Assembly (NCBI GenBank): GCA_977017575.1
Contig: CDRNVI010000039.1
Coordinates: 1-64,000 of the forward strand
Reading direction: 5' to 3'
Source of the DNA: Paramoeba atlantica
Lineage: Eukaryota; Discosea
Length of the DNA stretch: 64,000 nucleotides
A program made the translations under genes and the position numbers. Below, one piece after another: positions 10,300 to 21,650 of this stretch. Every line of letters starts with the position of its first letter. Position 1 is the stretch's first letter. The notes beneath the pieces are model-generated. The model did not search any database, was not told where the DNA came from, and saw only the letters and a program-made list of their open reading frames with translations.

Positions 10300-11392
10300 T
10301 TCGTCCCATGTACACGGGTTGAATGAAAAGACCAGTCTGCACATTTTAGTAGTCTACTGTATGTTGCACTTGTGACATTACTCCTTGTGACACGTGATAA
10401 ATATCAACTTGTAAATACAAAATATTTATTTTTGTACATACAGGTACACCCCTTAGACGATAGCAGTCCCCCCCCCTTAATTTTCGTACAGGTGGAGCTC
10501 AGAGCTCATATTTATTTTAAAGAATGTGTAGAATAGAAAAGTAGAACGTTTCCCGCTATTTTTAGCTCAGTTTATTCATGATATGAAACGCCGGAGTGGG
10601 GCCAAAAAAATTACATTGATTTTTGACAATTTACTTCTCCAAAATATTTTTAAATATGGCAATTCTTGGTGAAAGTAAAGGAAAATTCGCTTTTTTATGA
10701 CTTTTTAGCTTGACATTTTTCTTTTCAACAAAAGGACATTATCTACGTACATAATATTGTATATGACTATTGTATACTCATTTTCCGTTATTTTCTATGG
10801 TATGCCAGGGGTGTAGTGGGTTCGCTTGTCGATGACAGTTCACCCTCAGCCGTATATCACGCTGGTCGGAAGCACAGTGCGAGCACTGGCTTCGAAGGCA
10901 CGGGCTTGTCACGAGAAGCGTTTTCTGTGGAAAAAGGACACACTCATCAACAAAAGAAATGGAATTAGAGGATAGTATGTGGCACTGTACTAAGAAATGC
11001 AAGAGTAGATTTCTAGATAGGTTGTAAACTAGGGTGTAAAGCAAATGTTTTTCAAAAAAGGCGAATTTTCCTTTACTTTAACCCAATTCTCTCGTGAAAG
11101 AAAATCTCAAGTCCGTCGAATCCGCCAATTTAGTTGAATACAGGAGGGGCCACGAAAACTGACAAGGTCCGCATTTTAGCGTCCTGAGGCAGTTTGAGCT
11201 GATTTTTGTTGCAAACGAGAGATCTCGTTCTGAATATCGTGTCTACGCTATTTAAAATACAAAAACGTTCACCGGAAAACATTTCCAATGAGTTACAAAA
11301 GTGAAATTTTAAAGATTTTACAAATTGAAAAACGGGTCTAAAATTCGTAATTTTTACGTACCACGGCCCAAAAAGTACCCAGAAAGTAGGTC
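10300..11392. other. Intergenic, with an inverted-repeat element
   Basis: No gene seen. Inverted arms of about 26 bases (AAAGTAAAGGAAAATTCGC) lie at 10671-10696 and 11054-11079 and enclose about 360 bases, consistent with a miniature element. At about 11145-11180 the sequence GGGCCACGAAAACTGACAAG followed by GTCCGCATTTTAGC resembles 57776-57812. Confidence 0.45.
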
Positions 11393-12047
11393 TTAATAGC
11401 CAGTATTCCCACCTCCACGCTCACGTAGTATAGCGAGGCGCGTGGGAAGACTCTTTAGCGTATTCACATACGCCTCGTGACATTCGTTCAACAAATATTC
11501 CTTGGCCTTTGGAATAGCCGCTTGTAATTCTTTTCGATTCTGTGGACGGAGATGGCTGTGGATGTACTTATCCATCATGCTCCACAAATTCTCAATCAAA
11601 TTGAGATCAGGAGATTTCGAAGGCCAATCAATAATTTTGATGTCTTCCAACTTACCTATTCTCCTGGCTTCCCCATGCCCTGGCGCGTTGTCAAGGACAA
11701 TTGTAGCCCCGGGGTGGCGATGCATCCAGTTGAAAAACCCATTTCGTTTTTTCATTGCATTCAAAAAGACCTCATTTGTAACAGTTTCATTTTGTGCGAA
11801 CTCATGGAAACACGCATCAGGCACTTCCCAATTTTATACCGTCTTCAAGCCTCTTGAAACGTTTGTTTTTATGTGGTATCTCGCCACAGATAATACGGGG
11901 TGTATTCGCCCACAAAAGTGCTTCTAAAGACATACCGGCACATTTTCTTCCGTTTTTCACAAGATTGAGCTGAGAAACACCAAGAATGAAAACATTATGC
12001 AGCTCAGACGATTCATAGAGAGAAGAGGGGATTCGAAACGTGGACAA
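11393..12047 (-). pseudogene. DD32E transposase relic, copy 2
   Basis: The frame 11393-11824 encodes the C-terminal half: Asp in TIVLDNAPGH and Glu in SPDLNLIENLW, again with 32 residues between. Upstream, 11817-12047 in another frame holds sequence that may be a degraded piece around the first aspartate (RKCAGMSLEALLWANTPRII). The helix-turn-helix half and the conserved CDEKKF motif are missing, and the terminal repeats seen in the other copies are not evident. It shares clear similarity with 1235-2356 but is a distinct subfamily. Not functional. Confidence 0.75.
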
Positions 12048-12374
12048 AAATGGGTGAAAAGTCAGTAGAATAACCGAATTTGATCAATGAAAGATCATTT
12101 TTGTTTCTAAAAATTTAAGTGAAAAACGGAGAAAAATTCAAAAAATTGGGGTACATTTTCACCATAAAATACCCACTTTTTCTTTTCCTTTGTCGGTAAG
12201 AGAACAGAATTGCTCTGAAATTTCGGCAAAATATCCCAACATTGTCGGTTTCGTGACTGTCGAAAGAGCCTCGCCCTACTCATCAGAGGTCGAACTCCTC
12301 CGCACGGGTAAACTAAACCAACTGTACGAATATTATTCGCACCTTTTTATTACTATTAGTATTCGCAATACACT

Positions 12375-13128
12375 TACAGGGGTATCAACTTCCATTTGGG
12401 GGGGTCTAAAAATTGTAAAACTTGGCCAATTTTGGAAAATAATGGCGCATTGGAGAGTTCTCGCAGAATTGTATGTCTTTGGCATATTCGGAATGCTCAA
12501 CTTGAAAGATCTAATTTAAAAGAAAAAAGTATTGTTTTTTTCACGTGAAAGTGTGGCAATTTTTCATTTTTTACCCATTTTATGACCACAAAAACGAGTT
12601 TGCTTAAGGATTCCCCTGGTGTTTTGATCGCGCGTTCATATGCTTTACCATGGAAGATTAGGTAATGTAACGGAATGCTTCTTGTGGCAGACTTCGAGAA
12701 AACACAGACTTATTCCCGGACTTACCTAAATTTTCGTGTCCACTAGGAAACTGTGAAACACTGAGTGGAAGGGTTCATGTTTTTAATGATAAACGTCAGA
12801 GAAAAGACAAAGTGAAATTTGAGTGCGTTAAAAAACTTTAAAAAACGTATAGAATTGACGTAGAGAAAAAGAGGGCACATTGCGGATGCTACATGGGCTT
12901 GAAAAAAATGAGTGTTAAAAAACCTGAGATTTTTTTGTCATTTCTTTAAGTGACAATTCGCATTTTTGGCCTATTCGGCATTCGTAGTTCTAATTTGATA
13001 TGATAAAAGCTACCAGTGCAAAGACATACAACTCTGCGAGCGCTCTCCAAAGCGCCATTATTTTCCAAAATTGAGAAGTTTTTATAAATTTTAGACCCCC
13101 CCCCCAAATGGAAGTTGACACCCCTGTA
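12375..13128. mobile_element. Non-autonomous DD32E-type element
   Basis: A 754-base element, TA included. Its two inverted ends begin CAGGGGTATCAACTTCCATTT and CAGGGGTGTCAACTTCCATTT and continue to match imperfectly for over 100 bases through a G run, TCTAAAA, CCAATTTTGGAAAATAATGG and a GAGAG block. The same inner blocks appear at the ends of the elements at 1181-2582 and 14605-16196, so it was probably mobilised by a transposase of that family. It has no coding frame of its own. Confidence 0.85.
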
Positions 13129-13752
13129 TTATTCGCAAAAAGACCTATGATTCCCATTTTTTATTATTCGCATTTTTTGGTTTCGTATTTTTTTTATATA
13201 TAATTCACCATTATTGAAAATCAAGTAATCCATTATGTCCTAAAATTGAAATCTTTTTGTCATATAGTGCGTACACAGTGTTCCTTGGTCTCTTACTATG
13301 TCGGTATTCAAATCTAACATATTTTGTATATCCTATTGCATATTATATTTTTGGGCCCTATAATAAACTAACTGTAATAACTTACGATTGGGCAATCTCC
13401 TGGTTAGCATTGCGGCCCATTCGCAAGTTATCAATCCCCAACGCTTAGTGTACAATTTTGAGAAGGTAGTGCATGTGACCATTAAAACATGCGTAAGTTT
13501 TGGTAGTGTAAATGCGGTGCCCGCCACATTCATAACACGAGAGTCTGCTTTCATACTCCAGAAATGCCCAGTTCCCAAAGCTCAAAGCAGAAAATTTAAA
13601 AATATTTTTTTTTTGGCCAGTCGGGTTTGTCCCCAAGTCTCAGCAAACAATATGTGAATAAAAGTAATTGTATGTAAGTGAATGAAGATAAAGAGTTAGA
13701 TAAAAGATTTTTTTTTTCGTCAGCACGGTCTCGGTATGTGTTTTCTTCGTGA
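13129..13752. other. Intergenic, AT-rich
   Basis: AT-rich sequence with no convincing gene. It lies between the non-autonomous element and the end of the retroelement fossil's RNase H region, so it may hold that fossil's 3' flank, but I see no terminal repeat. Confidence 0.4.
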
Positions 13753-14604
13753 TCAATTAGCACTAAATTCGCGGCTGTAGGAATCGGCCATGTTTTCCTT
13801 GGTGTTTACATATGATGGTGTTATATGCAATCCTCTTCCTTCGGCATAGGGAAGTATTCTCTCTAATGTGGCTGAGAGTTGCTGGGAGTCAGACCAGCGT
13901 TTACGTAGGGCTGCTTCGACACTGGTGTTGTCTACTCGGAGTTGGATCTTTCGGAATTGCGTCCAGCGATCCTCGAACGCGGTGAGCGCATGTTGAACAG
14001 CGAGGGTTTCGCCAGCGTTTATCTCCATCGGTGCGTTCCACGGTGCCCCTGTGGCGTGTACAGGGCCGGTAGGTAATATCAACACAGCACCCCAACCCTT
14101 CAAAGAGGCATCAGTATAAAGGACGGCTGGCTGCCCGTTGGGTACGGGCTCGTATCTTTTTAGCTCGTTGGTGCGTATTTTTGCTAGCCATCTGTTCAGT
14201 TGATCTAAAACGCACGGCGATAAATCGAGCAAGGTATTGTCATTTATGATGCCTTTGTTTATTCGAGAAATTTGCCTTCGTGTGTATTTGATGCACCGGT
14301 AAAACTGTGGAAGGTATATCTTTAGGACGGAGCTTGCATAAACTAATCTGGCTACGCCTGATTCCAGCTGGTAGAACGGGATCCTGCCGGGAAATGTTTG
14401 AGGCAAATTGGAAATAAATCGGTCCGACAGATTATATTGTTTTGTATCGTGGTTGTAATTTACGCCTAGGAATTGATACTTGCTGCCATTGACGGTTTCA
14501 TCAGGATCGAAAGTCATACGCAAATCTCTTGCTCGGGCTTCCAGCCACTTCTCATATTTGTGTCGTTCTACTTCTGGACCTGTCTATCGAAGCCCATCAA
14601 GATA

Positions 14605-16196
14605 TACAGGGGGGTAAATCAGATGCTGCGGGGGGTCTAAAAATTGCAAAACCCTTCAAATTTTGGAAAATGATAGCGCATTCGAGAGCTCTCGCAGAGT
14701 TCTATGTTTTTGCGCTATTTTCACCCCAAAAGAAAGCAATTTTGTTTATGGCATTTTTTTTAAAGTTTTTTTGCCCCTCTAAAATTTGCAGTTTTTCCCA
14801 AATTTGCTCATTTTTTCGTTTTTTCTCCATTTTGTCTCAGTTTTATGCCGCGAAAGCGATCCCGTTCTATGCAGAACAAAGGATCTCTCTCCGATAGGGC
14901 GTACTCCTCCCCTGGGCACACCGAATATTCACATAGGATGCTTCTTGTAAAAGATTACGAGAATACAAATTCCTATAGTGCGACTTGCCGAAGAGAAGGC
15001 GTCCACCACAGCACTGTCAAGTTGTGGGTGAAACGCTTTGAGGAAACCGGGGACGTTGAACGTTCCACACCCCCTCGCGAACGCACTGTGGCGACACCCG
15101 GGCTTCTTGATGCGTGCCACGAGATTATTGACACGGCCAACACGTCGAGCACACGCGGTTGTCCCTCCTGGAATTTTATACTTCGAGAGGTCAGGAAACG
15201 AGGTTTCACCTGCAGCAGGCCAACTGTAGTAAATTTTTTGAAGGACGCAGGGATAATCCAACGTTCTTTTTCGAAAGGCCTTTTTTAACTGAATCTCATA
15301 AGGCCAAGCGACTAACCTTTGCATTGAAAATGCAGAAGTGGTCTGTCGCACAGCTTCGTCACATAATTTGGTGTGACGAAAAAAAATTCACTTGCCAGCT
15401 TGGACAGGAAAGCCGCTCGTACATTTGCAGAGCAAGTGACCCCCCGAAACCACCTCTAAAAGCTTCGCAAAAGTGGTTTGGGGGGGTGGAGTGAACGTTT
15501 GGATGGGTATAAGCTTTATTTATGGATTTTTTTATGATGTTTTTCCAAACAGGGACAGTAATGGGAAAATTACCATCACTTCAGATGTTTTTAAATGCGC
15601 GATGACAAAAAGAGTGGTTTTTTTAAGTTTCTTAAAGCGTCATAGCGGGGCCCGGGTTGCTATGGATAATGCTCCTTGCCACAATGGCAGTTTTAGAACC
15701 TTTAAAGAAAACGAAGTCGTTGTTTTGGACTTTCCCCCAAAATCCCCAGATCTTAACCCCATTGAAAACATTTGGGAAATTATGGATGCCTTTATTAAAA
15801 ATGGTACAAATCCAGAAAATAGGACTGAACTCTTGTTTTCTATTGAAAGAGCGGTTGATTACATTAAAACAGATGGTCATGACATGCTCATTAACACTTT
15901 AAACAGCATGCCGCGGCGTTTCGACATAGTAGTAGAAAAAAAGGAGAAAGTTGTAATTATTAGTCGTCTAAAACCTTTCTCACAATTTTTGCATTTTGAC
16001 GTTTTTGGGCTTCTTGTCAGTTGAACACCCCCCTATACCCCGGGAAACTGCCTTTTCTAAAACATAGAACTCTTCGAGAGCTCTCGAATACTAATAATAA
16101 ATCTCGAATAAATAATATCATTTTCCAAAATTGGAAAGGTTTTGCAATTTTTAGACCCCCCGCAGCATCTGATTTACCCCCCTGTATATCACAGTT
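14605..16196 (+). mobile_element. DD32E transposon, copy 3, inserted in the retroelement fossil
   Basis: A complete-looking 1.59-kb element flanked by TA. Its inverted ends CAGGGGGGTAAATCAGATGC match essentially perfectly for about 47 bases and then imperfectly to about 100, through TCTAAAAATTGCAAAACC and a GAGAGCTCTCG block. The right end carries an extra AT-rich insertion of about 26 bases inside the repeat. It carries the damaged transposase 14845-16024 and lies within the reverse transcriptase part of the older fossil, on the opposite strand. The near-perfect terminal repeats suggest fairly recent insertion. Confidence 0.9.
14845..16024 (+). pseudogene. DD32E transposase, two frameshifts
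   Basis: The product is spread over three frames (14845-15288, then to about 15490, then to 16024). Motifs in order are the N-terminal MPRKRSRSMQNKGSLSDRAY region with helix-turn-helix, first Asp in IIWCDEKKFTC, second Asp in VAMDNAPCHN, and Glu in SPDLNPIENIW with 32 residues between the last two. Both frame changes fall in homopolymer runs (a T run near 15285-15290 and a G run near 15479-15486), and each fits loss of a single base. Either could be true decay or a sequencing error, which matters because the element is otherwise intact. Confidence 0.85.
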
Positions 16197-17153
16197 TCCT
16201 GAGCAGGAATATGGTTCATCCACATACTCAGGCTGTCCAGCGAGTACTGAAGTTAGAATTTGTTGCACCTCAGGAGCACACATATGGCCCATTGGAACTC
16301 TCGTCATTTGATAAACCTTGTCTTCGAATATGAATCGGTAGTAAGGCCTAGACAACTTCGGCAATGGAATCTGACAAAATCCGCAGCGTAAATCGCGTTT
16401 CACGGCACCAGATGTTTCGAGTTTTGGAAGATACGAGCTCGACTGTTCAATGGGAACATCAGCATGATATACACCCTTTAAAGCTGCATTATGGGCCTCC
16501 GGCCAACATATGAATCTTCGTCGTGGCCCTGAGTCCCGCACCTCTACTGTAGTAAACGGTTTCACATAGGCTTTTGTCGGTTGTGAATGGAGGGATTCAT
16601 GTGATAGGTGTTCGATAATACCCGTATCGGTCAGTACTTTGATATCATCTCTTGAAAGTGAATTGTTGACACTGATAGCCTCCTGGGAAAACACATCTCG
16701 TGGAATATCTGGCTTAAGAATGTGGTAGTACACCTCATTGAATCGTTTGAGGGTGGAATCGGACATTAGATGCGTGGCTTTATCCAAGTCAAGAGTGTCA
16801 ACTGCCTTTGCGTGCAACGGATATTTCATTTCTTTCGGTCCTGGCTTGGAAGTACGTGCTTTTGTTCTGTTAAAAGTTCGACGCGGTCGCCAGAGTGCTT
16901 CGTCCTGATCACGTTGCCAATTTACTGTCGTTATTTCGAAATTCGTTGCGTTCTCTGAAGATATCATAGCAGTCTGGTTGCATTTTGTGTTCCCAAAGCG
17001 ATGGCCGCTGTAGCGTTTATTCCGGCATATCGGAGGAGTGTCTGCAGGTGCTTGTGTTTCGTCAGTCTCATTATTTCTTCTAGAGTAAGTTTCCCTTTTC
17101 CCACCTCCTCCATCAGTACATGGACTGCACCGTGTTTTAATGAATGGCTCGTA

Positions 17154-18136
17154 TACCGTTACCCCCCCCTTACTTCGCCTCCCCCCTTACTTCACCACAT
17201 TTAGTCGCTGGACGTGTGGTGAAGTAAGGGGGGTGTCGGATTTTTCTCAGACAACTTACCACCTCTTTACACAGCCGGGGGGGGGGGGTGCACTGCAACC
17301 GACCGTTGCATCGGGGTAAGGCGAGGCAGAGCCACGCCCAGTGATCTTCAAGGAGGGACACAGATGGCGCACAAACATCGATGAACAAAGGTTCTTGGTG
17401 CACACGTCGGTGAAGACGACGCCGTCATACCAGGATTTTAAACCACAGTCCGGTTTAACGTTCCGGGGGGAAATGATAACGGTTACAGGAATGCTACGTA
17501 GCTGCAGGAATGATAACTTTTGAAGATTGTCTTGGGTTTACCGTACGATTCGTCGACGCAACGGGTTGGTAGCAGCGCGTTGTTGCCGCCTTGTACTAAC
17601 GAAAACAGGTAGAGGACTTCGGCCTCGAAACTTCCAAATCTGTCTGTGAAGGGCCTGGCTTGCTAGTGACCGATCGGAGCTATCCGGAATGATTTAGTAT
17701 GTTGAACCATTTCTAATTCAGAACGATTTTCTTCCATGTCAGTTTCATCATCATGTCAGTTTGATCATAAAATTGCGCCACAGTGTTTTGTAGTTCTAAA
17801 ATTTAAATTGGTGTTCAATGGGTTATGTTCTGCGACACCATTTAAATTTCACGATCTAAGAAATTTTCATGGGGGGAAAGTTAAAAGCCCATGGGACATT
17901 GTAGACAAGCTAAACGAAATATAAAATATAGAATGTGCAACACGAGGTATTACAACACTCAAGAAAAGGAAATTACGCCCAATGTCGATAGCATAGTGTA
18001 CTTCAATAATTTGAGGATTTTCGAGAGAACTATAAATTGATCGAACTTTGAATCATTTATTCACCCCCCTTACTTCACCACAAAGTACGGGTCTTGGGCC
18101 AAAAAGTGGGGGCTAAGTAAGGGGGGGGTAACGGTA
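17154..18136. mobile_element. Non-autonomous TA-flanked transposon, copy 2
   Basis: A 983-base element with TA and inverted ends CCGTTACCCCCCCCTTACTT, nearly identical to 4537-5537 throughout its non-coding interior. It is inserted in the recombinase part of the retroelement fossil. The high identity of the two copies points to recent movement, and the family is therefore younger than the fossil. A source transposase for these ends is not in the window. Confidence 0.85.
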
Positions 18137-18473
18137 CTGTTTTCCTAAGCGAGTCGAAAGGGCCCTCGTAATTTCCTGCGTGGTTGTATTTGATATGCAA
18201 TCCTGTGGGTGCATGGGAAAAAGGTAACGATATATTTGCGGCGTGAATCTTCCGTCTATGACCGTGAACGCATCTGGGCGGAAAGGCTCTGTTTTTGCGC
18301 TCTTTTCCTGAAAAATTAAGGTTGTGTACACAGTAAACCTTGAAGCGAACTTTTTTATATTTTTTTGCGACCTTTCAAGTGGAACCATGGATTCGGATAC
18401 GACAAAAGAATAACGGGAGATACTGTTCCATTTTAGTCGTGCCTTGTCAACAGAGCTTTTAGTATTTTCCTCG

Positions 18474-18546
18474 TTCACAATAGCCTGGGTCATAGAGCAC
18501 ATGTTCCTCAGACGTCGAGTTCGAACCCCGCTCATGGAACATAATT
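18474..18546 (+). other. tRNA-like sequence, degenerate
   Basis: The stretch has an A-box-like TAGCCTGGGTCATAGAGCAC and, 25 bases later, a B-box-like GAGTTCGAACCCC, at the spacing of a tRNA. The D, T and acceptor stems do not pair properly, so I do not call a tRNA gene. It may be a tRNA relic or the head of a tRNA-derived SINE. Confidence 0.25.
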
Positions 18547-18887
18547 CCCGGCGGCCTCACTCCAGGAGGCTGGGTTGAGAATCGACTAGGCCCAGTACTC
18601 GAAGGACCGGTCAGGACCCCTCTCAGGGAGCCAGGTACCTTACACGGCTTACACCTCTTGGGTTAGCCGTGTTGACGTACAATTCGTCGTAATCGATTCG
18701 TCCTTTCGCGGTGACGTCGTATTTTTTCTTCCGGAGAGAAATATTTTGAATTTTGTTGATGAACAGACCGACAACCAACTCAAATGTTTCGGAAGATTTT
18801 GGTGAAAATCTAAAAAAAATCCGTTAATTATTATTCCGTTAATTTTCATTCCAATGATTTTTATTCCTTTAATAAGTGCTTTGACGG
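18547..18887. other. Intergenic, no gene seen
   Basis: Sequence between the fossil and the microsatellite. It contains GC-rich short inverted segments (for example near 18620-18680) but no coding frame or RNA gene that I can support. Confidence 0.4.
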
Positions 18888-19242
<355 letters not shown>

Positions 19243-20488
19243 GGACATACGAGTGCAGAGCAGAATTTTTCCAAAGTTCCGGTGTGATAGAACCTGGAGA
19301 GTTCACGAAAAACACCAAAAAAGATTCCTCGGTGATATTCCCCGGTGTATTACCAACACTGTGCACCTCTAGTAATCGTTCAAGCCGAAAGAAGCACGTT
19401 GTTCTTTTTCACCTGTTGGGGGCGCTGCTGCATATCATATTGCGAGATACATGAAAATTGCGAGCCGTTGATGAAAATGACCCTGTTTTCTCGAAATTTT
19501 CAACCAGCAACATTATAAAAAAAGGGGGGGTTATGTGTTAGTTTTGTTTTATTTGAGGGTGAGAAACGGTTCTCCGAGAATTTCCCTCGAAGAACGTGAA
19601 TGTAACCCGATTTTGGGGCATCAATGTCCAAAAAAGGGAAAAAACAGGCAAAAAAATGCGAATTTTACAACCTGAAAAAACGTAATTTTACTCTAAAATG
19701 CGTTGTGTGTGAAAGCATGGGAAACGACATGTAAGTAGGCGATGTTGACCTGCTTTGTTTGCATTTGCGCCCTGTTTAGCAAGGAAAGGTGAGCAAGCCA
19801 CATACAATTTTTTTGGCATCGGAAGGGGTGGGGAAGGATTTCGGCGTGTATGCCTTGATACGACCTCATAATAGGTTGTGTGGGAGCAGGCACGAATTTC
19901 GCCGATAGGGGAATCTGCACGAGAATGCGATAGGAGATCTGTGTGACAAAACGTGAGCCGCAGTGACAACACTAGAGTTTCCCCCTGATCGAGGGCCTTG
20001 CATTGGTGTATTGTAGGTCAGCAAGAAGGAAACGAACAAAAGATAAAAATCTTGCTCCCATGGTCCGAACGGACCCTCCTGGAGCACCTTCGAAAACCAT
20101 TTGAATTCTAAATCTGTTTTATTTTCGAAATAACTTTGTTTCTGTGAATCTCGACCCCTGGTATGTTCTCGTTTTCCCTGGAACCTCATGCCTTCCCCTA
20201 GACTCCCTCCGCCTGAACGCTCGCCCCGAACCCCCTCCCTGAACTCCCCTTTACCACCCCCTAGAACCCCCTGGACCCCCCGAATTCTCCTTAGACTCTC
20301 AAGTCCTAAAATCCTTTTGCTGAATTTCGGATCCCCCTATTTTTTCCTTTCCTATTCTATTACTGGGGGTCTACGGTTTTTCGAAGCTAGGAATCAAAAT
20401 TAGTGTTGAATTTTTACGTGCTGAATTTTACGACGCGTTTTTGATATCGTTACAGATTTTTTTTATTACATTTTGATATTATATCCGC
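19243..20488. other. Intergenic before the L23a gene
   Basis: No convincing gene over about 1.2 kb; only short spurious frames. A pyrimidine/C-rich tract occurs at about 20190-20290. A candidate splice acceptor AG follows GATATCGTTAC at 20454-20455, with a further T-rich stretch before the start codon at 20489. Confidence 0.4.
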
Positions 20489-20995
20489 ATGGCGCCGAAA
20501 TCTGAAACTAAGAAAAAGGCGAAAACGAATCAGTCAAAGACTGAAATTAAACCTTTGAAAACCAAAGCGAAAGCCCGCGCACCCACCAAAGCCGTGTCTA
20601 CCCCAGTAAGGCCAAAGGCAGGTCACGCGAAAAAGAGAAAGATCCGAACCGACGTTACCTTTCGCCGTCCCCGGACTCTGCGACCTGCGAAACAGACCAA
20701 AGTATCCCGAAGGACTGCAGTTGTGAAAAAGCGGCTGGACACCTTTCGCACCATCCGGTATCCGCTTACTTCCGAAAAAGCAATGAAAAAGATTGAAGAC
20801 GACAACACATTGGTCTTTATTGTCGACATTCTTTCGAACAAACAACAAATTAAGGAAGCCGTTAAGCGAGCCTACAATATACGCGCCATCAAGGTGAACA
20901 CGCTCATCCGTCCGGATGGGAAGAAGAAGGCAATGGTGAAACTCCACAAAGATGATGATGCGCTGGACCTAGCCAACAAGATCGGTATTGTGTAA
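20489..20995 (+). CDS. RPL23A: Ribosomal protein L23a (uL23)
   Basis: A 168-residue cytosolic large-subunit protein that sits near the peptide exit tunnel and contacts the signal recognition particle. The first 80 residues are a basic Lys/Ala/Pro/Thr tail of the kind that is long in eukaryotes. The conserved core follows: [20 protein letters not shown], then [17 protein letters not shown] and the terminal [11 protein letters not shown]. The length is normal for the eukaryotic protein with an extended tail. It begins the uninterrupted plus-strand gene run. There is no sign of an intron. Confidence 0.97.
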   Translation: MAPKSETKKKAKTNQSKTEIKPLKTKAKARAPTKAVSTPVRPKAGHAKKRKIRTDVTFRRPRTLRPAKQTKVSRRTAVVKKRLDTFRTIRYPLTSEKAMKKIEDDNTLVFIVDILSNKQQIKEAVKRAYNIRAIKVNTLIRPDGKKKAMVKLHKDDDALDLANKIGIV

Positions 20996-21245
20996 TTTCC
21001 TGTGTCAGATTGCGCTCGAGATGGAGTGGAAGATATGGAAGTGAATCGGAAAAGCCAACCGGAAGAAAGTGGTAGGTAAAGAAAAAAAAACCTTTGTGTT
21101 GTTTATGTGACTGGTATACTTCAACGGAAGAAGCTTTTACTAAACTAATGTTTATTTCAAAATATAGGATGCTCTGTACTTTCGTAGACCTGAAAACTTA
21201 GTCTCTAGGACAAACTTAATACACGAACTTCATTTTCTTTTTCTG

Positions 21246-21650
21246 ATGTTTCAAACTGCGCTGTGCCGATCTTTAGGCGGGAGTAAAGGTATTGGAGCCG
21301 CAACGGCTCTACTTTTGGAGCGTCGCTCGGGTGTGTGTAAGACATGGATTGATCAAAAAGGGTTTGGATTCGTCACCGATTCTAGCACCAACCAGGACGT
21401 GTTTGTACACTTCCGAGAGCTTACGTGCCAGAAACCGCGCAAAATGATGCAAGTCGGGGAGGAAATCGAGTTCGACGTGGAGGAGCTGGAAGGACGCCAG
21501 CGCGGAGTTCGTGTTACTGCCCCCGGTGGGGGACCTCTCCAAGGAGGCGACTTGGATCCCAGCATGTCGCGTGGGCGAGGTGGCAGCCGCGGCGGTCGCG
21601 GGGGCCGAGGGGGGCGTGACTACGCCTCCGATGATGGGTTTGATATCTAA
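21246..21650 (+). CDS. Cold-shock domain / RGG protein, copy 1
   Basis: A 134-residue nucleic-acid-binding protein. Residues about 28-95 form a cold-shock domain with the RNP motifs KGFGFV and DVFVHF. The tail (about 108-130) is Gly/Arg-rich (GRGGSRGGRGGRGGRD). The plan, a short N-terminal leader, cold-shock domain and RGG tail, is that of trypanosomatid RBP16, a mitochondrial RNA-binding protein in guide-RNA and editing work, so a mitochondrial RNA role is a reasonable guess. Oddly, the N-terminus reads GGSKGIGAATALLLER, like the nucleotide-binding turn of short-chain dehydrogenases. The second copy lies 465 bases downstream. Confidence 0.85.
   Translation: MFQTALCRSLGGSKGIGAATALLLERRSGVCKTWIDQKGFGFVTDSSTNQDVFVHFRELTCQKPRKMMQVGEEIEFDVEELEGRQRGVRVTAPGGGPLQGGDLDPSMSRGRGGSRGGRGGRGGRDYASDDGFDI

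Larger units (their letters stand above)
13753..18535 (-). mobile_element. Tyrosine-recombinase retroelement fossil (VIPER/DIRS-like)
   Basis: On the minus strand the order is a tyrosine recombinase part (18535 down to about 16976), then a reverse transcriptase and RNase H part (16967 down to 13753). The recombinase part ends with HSLKHGAVHVLMEE and a TKHKH...RYAG block, typical of the catalytic H-x-x-K/R and H...Y region. The reverse transcriptase has RRRFICWPEAHN and TRVPMGHMCAPEVQQ; the RNase H has VLYTDASLKGWGAVL. This order and these motifs fit trypanosomatid VIPER and its DIRS-group relatives. It is broken: two DNA transposons have jumped into it (14605-16196 and 17154-18136), and I recognise no gag part or terminal repeats. 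It predates both insertions. Confidence 0.75.

Noticed and set aside
13333-13657. Overlapping 80-90-codon frames on both strands
   Set aside because: They overlap each other, have no recognisable motif and lie in AT-rich sequence between two mobile elements.
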